Source of the DNA: Owenia fusiformis
Taxonomy: Eukaryota; Annelida; Polychaeta; Sabellida; Oweniidae
Direction of reading: 5' to 3'
DNA: 64,000 bases
NCBI GenBank assembly: GCA_903813345.2
Contig: CAIIXF020000006.1
Span: 25,985,936-26,049,935, forward strand
The translations under genes were made by a program, and so were the position numbers. The notes under the pieces were generated by a model. That model ran no database searches, was not told the origin of the DNA, and was given only the letters and a program-made list of their open reading frames with translations. Of the stretch, positions 59,249-64,000 are shown piece after piece (position 1 is the stretch's first letter; each line of letters opens with the position of its first letter).

Positions 59249-59899
59249 AAAGGCATAACAAATGCTTACAAAATGCTGGTTACTCCTTTAAAGAATTAGA
59301 ATTTTCGGTATTTATTCTGAGCTCCACCTTGTCGCATCACCAGTTACCATGGTAACAAAAATAATAGAATAATGATGTCATAGAACAATGAATTCTTCAT
59401 GGTGTTATCCTATATATTTTGGTTATATCATGTGAAAAAATCAGAAAGAAAGGATAACAAATGGCAAAAATAGAGCAAACGGTCCAGAAATTCCTGATCA
59501 CCCCTCGTATCTGAGTGCCGGAATCCTGCGAATGCAAAAACCTTGAAATATGAACAACTCCTAATCTGAACGTATAAAGCCGGTCCCGATGGTGTTCGGA
59601 TTAGACAGGTTTTACTGTATAAGCAAAAAGTACCTCAGGGGGCAAAATTATGAGTTGTTTTCATACAACTTTTGATATGACTTTTCAAATAGGCAATGAA
59701 TTAAAGTCTTTGATCCACTAGTGACTGAGAAAAAATTGATGTTTCTTTTAAAAATTGTTCATAATAACACAGCTGCTGTCAATTGATGTCGACACTCCAA
59801 ACAATAACATTTGTCTTTCTAATAGAGAATTCAAAAGACTTGCTTCTTGTAATATGAATAACTAAGAAATCAACATACTGAGAAACATGAATCATGGGA

Positions 59900-60195
59900 C
59901 TGAATAACTGTTTTATATAGAAAATAACTGATACAAACTAGAAAAACAGCAACTTCATGGAGTAGCAAATTCCGCCATTTTGAATTGAGCGACCATATTG
60001 AAAATTCCTTCTTAAGCAGAGGTCCTTCACCCATAAGGCATAAGCCTATAAAATTTGAATCAAATCTGTCAACCCGTATTTGCCTTGACAGACAGACGAA
60101 TGGACGGACGGACGAACAGACAGATGAACAGACGAACAAACAGACTGACGGCTTTCCTATATCCCCCTCAAACTTCATTCAGTGGGATAACTACT
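59900..60195 (+). repeat. GACGGACGGACGAACAGA dispersed repeat
   Basis: CCATTTTGAATTGAGCGACC, then CCCATAAGGCATAAGCC, then GACGGACGGACGAACAGACA and a CTTCATTCAGTGGGATAA end. Related to 4,380-4,945. Overlapping ORFs on both strands are by-products. Confidence 0.55.
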
Positions 60196-60529
60196 TATAC
60201 CTCACAATCTAGTAAGCAATTAGGATGCGGATTTACAATATATGTAGATTGGTTAGGCAGTCGTGGTTTTGGTTTGACTAGAATACCATTACATAACATG
60301 CCTGTAGCCATCAGGGGTTCGAGGGGTTCCTGCAAACCCCTGGTCAAAAATTCTCAAGAATTCTCATTAATTATATTTGATAAGATTTATATTTACTGTG
60401 TTCATAGTAGCTGAGACGGATAAAGTCATTCACATCTTTTTCCTGATAACTTTTTCAATTTTCAATAATTTTTCATGAAAGTTTCACTGGTTGAACTTTA
60501 AGCATTCCTATCTAAAATATTTTGTTTAA

Positions 60530-60843
60530 AGGTACAACAGTTAGTGCGGAGGGGTCATTCAACTATCATCGACCAGTGTCAAAATATATTCTATAAGTTT
60601 AATTTGGATGCTAGACCATTTTTATTATCTATAAAGAAACTCCTGGTGGATCTTAAAAATCTACAAGTGGGACACCCTTTATAAAAGCTTTGAACTTAAT
60701 TTACACTTCTTAATGCTGAAATTGATAGTTATCCATACATTTTGAGAAAATAGGTATGTCAAAGAAGATGTTAAGCCAAATGTTGACCTGATAGCTCAGA
60801 GTAAAAAATTTCAAATTTTCTCTCTACGGGCCTTGTTGCCCCT
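60530..60843. mobile_element. TTAA MITE, one TSD lost
   Basis: 314 bp, AGGTACAACAGTTAGTGC on the left with TTAA (60,526-60,529), CTTGTTGCCCCT on the right without TTAA. Interior matches 39,521-39,871. Confidence 0.8.
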
Positions 60844-61139
60844 CATCAGTATTCTTTATTAATACAACTTTCAAAACGATGGCCATATTCAATTTTGCAT
60901 ATAATGCAGCATAATGGTCTAGTTCGTATTTATTACAAGGGTGGGATGTCTCAAATCAAAATTATTTCATTTGAGTATTAAAACATGGTAATTGGCCATT
61001 TAATTCGATTCTTCATTTTTTTTAAAAGTTGCAAATTCACAATGACGCATCGGGGTATCTTTTAGAATCAAAATTTTATAAATAGAGGTTATCTAATGGG
61101 AGGGATAGAATATGAATTTTATTCCTAGGAAAAATATGA

Positions 61140-61580
61140 TATTGGCCAAGGAAAATATCATATTGTATTATTTTCAGGAAATTTAGATTTTCCATGGTGA
61201 AACATACAGGTTTTAGTTTATGTATTATTTTCAGGAAAATAAAATGAAATTACACATTGGACATATATGTGAAACATACATGTTTTAGTGCATGTATTAT
61301 TTTCAGGAAAATAAAATAAAATCACATGTTGGACATATATGTGAAACATACATGTTTTAGTGCATGTATTATTTTCAGGAAAATAAAATAAAATCACATG
61401 TTGGACATATATGTGAAACATACATGTTTTAGTGCATGTATTATTTTCAGGAAAATAAAATAAAATTACACGTTGGACATATATATGAAACATACAGGTT
61501 TTAGTTTAGTATTATTTTCAGAAAAATAAGATTTTCCACGTTGGACATACATGTACATGTGAAATATACAGGTTTTAGCG
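61140..61580. repeat. 72-bp minisatellite, about five copies
   Basis: Unit contains GCATGTATTATTTTCAGGAA, AATAAAATAAAATCACATG and TTGGACATATATGTGAAAC. The central units are nearly identical; the outer ones are more diverged. The 91-codon minus ORF is a by-product. The array lies just outside the AbfB exon, in the following intron. Confidence 0.9.
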
Positions 61581-61942
61581 TACTTATTATTTTAATAAAA
61601 CAGTATATGCAATGACAAGAAAAGTAATACTAAGAAAAATTTAATAAAAGAAGATGAACTTATTAAGTCATATTTAAAAGGAACAAGAAAGGATAAAGAT
61701 GAGTTGAAAGTAAGTTTTCAAAATAAGTCACAAGTTTACATTTTTTTGCTCTGACATTTGGATATTTCTGCATCTTAAATCTTCAATAACTTCAATGTTT
61801 GATCATATATCTCACCTTTTTCATAAAATACAAGTAATATCAAATCAGAATTGTAATGGAAACATTTGCACGACTTTTGAAAAGATCGCCCCCAACATTT
61901 TACACTCTATCCTTTCTGTTTCCATTGAGTTAATTGAAATAC

Positions 61943-62362
61943 CTTGCGTCAGAAGAAAACTGGCCTCTGATTTAAACTTCGCGCTGCCATCAAACTGACC
62001 AATCACAGGATATGGATTCTGCTTCTTCAGATAATAGTTGCGGAAATTCACTGACTCAAACGTGTAGTATCCAGGGAACCATTGATCAGTTCTGAGGGTA
62101 AATGTTGCATCATTAACGAAAATATGAGGGTTTCGTGATTCGTCGTAATGCTCTATATTTAGCCGGTAGTTGTAGTGTCTTATGTATGAGCCTCCATATT
62201 CTCCAGACTCCAGGGAAACAGTGTTGTTCTCAGAAGTGAGACCGGGAGTTACTAAGTAGAACGGGTGGAAGTTGGTAGAGCTGAAGAAAACACGTTGTTG
62301 ATAGTCGATTCCGAGCCTTTGATTTGGATGACTCTTAGGGGAAAGATAGACGGGTCCTTGTT
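61943..62362 (-). CDS. Exon 3: AbfB-like beta-trefoil domain
   Basis: 420-nt exon, acceptor ttttcag|AACAAGG, inferred donor CGCAAG|gtattt. About 140 residues with trefoil-type repeats: VSLESGEYGGSYIRHYNYRL, then NDATFTLR, then YTFESVNFRNYYLKK, ending EASFLLTQG. This resembles the alpha-L-arabinofuranosidase B (AbfB) sugar-binding domain. In an animal secreted protein it most likely binds glycan. The donor leaves phase 1, which matches the first kringle exon at 46,257 (next coding residues E-C-K). Reading through the donor, the frame stays open to a TGA at 61,845-61,847, so a truncated product with a different C-terminus is possible. The following intron is about 15.7 kb. Confidence 0.72.
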
Positions 62363-62635
62363 CTGAAAATTAAAGTTATATTAGTGGGCTATTTAGGCCA
62401 AAAAGACATCATGATTTTAAATCTTAGGTTTAGTTACCTGTATTTTACACAACAAAATGTAAATCCCTTTAAGAGAGAGCCATCTATCTAAGAATCTCAA
62501 CAAAAATTTATTTAAACAATTCAATGGGTACAGCCACCAATGTTACATGATATACTGGTATGTTGATGAAAATTGCAATTCATGTATTCAAAAATACGAT
62601 CAATGTAACATTCTCAAGAAAGAAATGTTCCTTAC

Positions 62636-63124
62636 GCTGGTGACAATCAGGATGTGCGACATCTCTATAGACCTTCCAGCTCCCCCCAGATACTGTGTAA
62701 GAACCTATCCCTACATAGCTGATAGGCACAGGTGCGGGGTCCGACCACGTCATGAAGCTGTTGATCCCGGGACACAAGCCCTTTCCAGCTGATATGACCA
62801 TATTAGGACCACTTCTCATCCAGCTTACCCAGAACTGACGATATTCATTACACTTTAAGATTCTCGGAGTGTCCACATAGATTTTCTTAGCACCATTTTG
62901 ACCCATTGCAATGAACGATTTTTTATTGTTAGTGCCACCTATTTCCACATGGTAAACACCTGAGAGGTCGGCAGTTTCTGATTGGCTGAGATAGATCATA
63001 GCGCCCCGACAGGTCATGACCTCCAGGCGTATATAAGTATGGCCACTGAGTATTGTAGGATTGGCAACATAATACGCTCTGTAATCTGGAGGTGTTTCAA
63101 CGTGAATCACCTGCGATGTATTTC
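62636..63124 (-). CDS. Exon 2: Methyltransf_FA-like domain
   Basis: 489-nt exon, acceptor tttcag|GAAATAC, donor CCAGC|gtaagg, phase 1 at both ends. The roughly 163 residues have the pattern of the farnesoic-acid-O-methyltransferase-like domain (Pfam Methyltransf_FA): a central YHVEIGGTNNKKSF strand, then QFWVSWMRSGPNMVISAGKG, then PISYVGIGSYTVSGGSWKVY near the end. In animal extracellular mosaics this domain is generally a beta-rich binding or recognition module rather than a proven methyltransferase, so enzyme activity should not be assumed. It precedes the AbfB-like exon, 273 bp away. Domain naming is from memory of the family pattern, not a search. Confidence 0.8.
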
Positions 63125-63237
63125 CTGAAAATTTATTGAACATGTATATTTTCACTTCACATATTTGTTTCAATGTCTTGATAAGTTTCTTCATGACTAG
63201 GCAATACATGTGTTGAATCCCAAGCAAAATTTTTCAG

Positions 63238-63312
63238 TTCACCCATATAGCTCAGCGGAGCATGTACAAATTACGCATAGGTCCCAGATTCGATCCCAGT
63301 TCAGGCACTTTG
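63238..63312 (+). repeat. tRNA-like segment, possible SINE head
   Basis: ATATAGCTCAGCGGAGCATG (A-box-like) and CCAGATTCGATCCCAG (B-box-like) about 35 bp apart. The D loop is short and stems are imperfect, so it is not a functional tRNA. A non-tRNA tail follows (TTTGCTTGTTGCATTG). It lies in the intron between exons 1 and 2. Confidence 0.4.
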
Positions 63313-63559
63313 CTTGTTGCATTGAGTAATTCACGGTGTTTGACTGAGTGGTTCGTGCCTCGTAAAAAGGTGTGTACGGTGTGCTGTTACTTGTATGGCT
63401 ATGTATCAGTGCACATAAAAGAACACAACACTTCTCTAAGGATGGGTTTCTGGGTCTGTCAGGATTATCTACATGAATTACGACGAGATACATATATGGG
63501 ATAAACCCAAGCGGTATCGCTCACCTTCAAACAAAATACAATACATTACAATATCATAC

Positions 63560-63724
63560 CTGATATCCCCTCATCCGGTAGGCCACACCAGTCTAGATTA
63601 CATTGGGTCCATTCAGCATCGTGGGGAGTGTCCTTGGGGTAGGACTTGCCCCCCATGTCACGACATTCCTTCCCCTTCATCTCGATACTCCCCACCCCTG
63701 TGCGGGTATCATCCGGACATGTAC
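63560..63724 (-). CDS. Exon 1 in window of mosaic extracellular gene: short Cys module
   Basis: 165-nt internal exon. The acceptor is ctgtag|GTACATG and the donor is TATCAG|gtatga; it enters and leaves in phase 1, like most exons of this gene. It encodes about 54 residues beginning TCPDD, with four cysteines (CPDD, KECRDMGG, TQCNLDWCG). I do not recognise the fold. The TCP start is echoed in the exon at 41,847-42,023 (TCPSS), so each may open a module. The next exon 436 bp downstream continues the frame exactly. A signal peptide and start codon must lie beyond the right edge of the window. Exon reality is well supported by phase and splice sites; function is unknown. Confidence 0.75.
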
Positions 63725-64000
63725 CTACAGATACCAAAATATTTTGATATATCTGATCATGTAATCTTTCCAATGATATAATTTGTGAGATGACTGCTTA
63801 TGTTCTTATATGAAATATCTGATCAATTGACATGTCAATGTGTAGCTTTCAAATGGTATCATTTGTGAAATGAATATTTATGTGCTTATGTATGCTGCTT
63901 TTGGATGGATAAAATGGAATATAACACTTTTAGTTTATCGCAACCATTTTCAGACTAACATTAAGGTATGATGCTGAAACTTCAGGATATAATAGATAAC

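Larger units (their letters stand above)
56718..59507. mobile_element. Mariner-type fold-back element with transposase relic
   Basis: Perfect terminal inverted repeats CGAGGGGTGATCAGGAATTT... continue for about 35 bp, and the TA duplication is at 56,716-56,717 and 59,508-59,509. The inverted homology extends inward: GTTATGCCTTTTCACTCAG near 58,985 matches CTGAGTGAAAAGGCATAAC near 59,240. The element is therefore a large fold-back with a short loop that contains the C-terminal mariner transposase relic. A LINE is inserted in the left arm. Confidence 0.75.
56702..59617. mobile_element. CAGTAAAACC MITE, split by nested mariner-type element
   Basis: Outer element with termini CAGTAGAACCTG (left) and CAGGTTTTACTG (right), flanked by TA on both sides (56,700-56,701 and 59,618-59,619). 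The family is the same as at 22,010, 9,328 and 6,404. Nearly all its length is the inserted element 56,718-59,507; only about 16 bp remain on the left and about 110 bp on the right. Confidence 0.75.

Noticed and set aside
61218-61493. 91-codon minus ORF with MFHIYVQ repeats
   Set aside because: 72-bp tandem repeat.

Overview
The window is animal nuclear DNA, AT-rich, gene-poor and full of transposons. The evidence is spliced exons with GT-AG borders, an extracellular mosaic protein built from kringle, farnesoic-acid-methyltransferase-like and AbfB modules, a Ty3/gypsy LTR retrotransposon, a LINE, and many short inverted-repeat (MITE-like) elements. The module set, together with an intronless LicD-family gene, fits a marine invertebrate (lophotrochozoan, hemichordate or amphioxus-like). 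The sequence alone does not settle the phylum. No prokaryotic features were seen.

One minus-strand gene dominates. Thirteen exons between 63,724 and 10,817 keep an open frame across every junction (introns phase 1 or 2) and encode about 783 residues. Its order is: a short Cys-containing module; a Methyltransf_FA-like domain; an AbfB-like beta-trefoil; kringle 1 (two exons); a Pro/Thr linker; an unrecognised module spread over three exons; a second Pro/Thr linker; kringle 2 (two exons); and the first part of kringle 3. Both ends lie outside the window. Two introns are very long (about 15.7 kb and 23.9 kb) and hold most of the mobile DNA.

Inside the 15.7-kb intron, on the plus strand, is a Ty3/gypsy element (48,618-55,193) with identical-length 173-bp LTRs and a 5-bp target duplication. 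It is broken by frameshifts, a deletion and a 1.8-kb palindromic repeat insertion. It is followed at once by an intact single-exon LicD-family gene (55,365-56,405) and then by a stack of nested elements (56,702-59,617): a MITE holding a mariner-type fold-back element, which holds a 5'-truncated LINE.

The rest is dispersed repeats. One family, with a 3' hairpin GTCACCAC..GTGGTGAC, has seven copies. One copy carries a roughly 1.7-kb satellite dense in nuclear-receptor-like AGGTCA half-sites; another has its terminal hairpin amplified into a 20-bp minisatellite. There are also TTAA-flanked MITEs, TA-flanked MITEs, 5- to 6-bp-duplication MITEs, large fold-back elements, 72- and 78-bp minisatellites and two tRNA-like (SINE-head) segments. 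A possible small plus-strand terminal exon lies at 32,108-32,261. All transposon calls rest on termini, target duplications and motif reading; no database search was possible.
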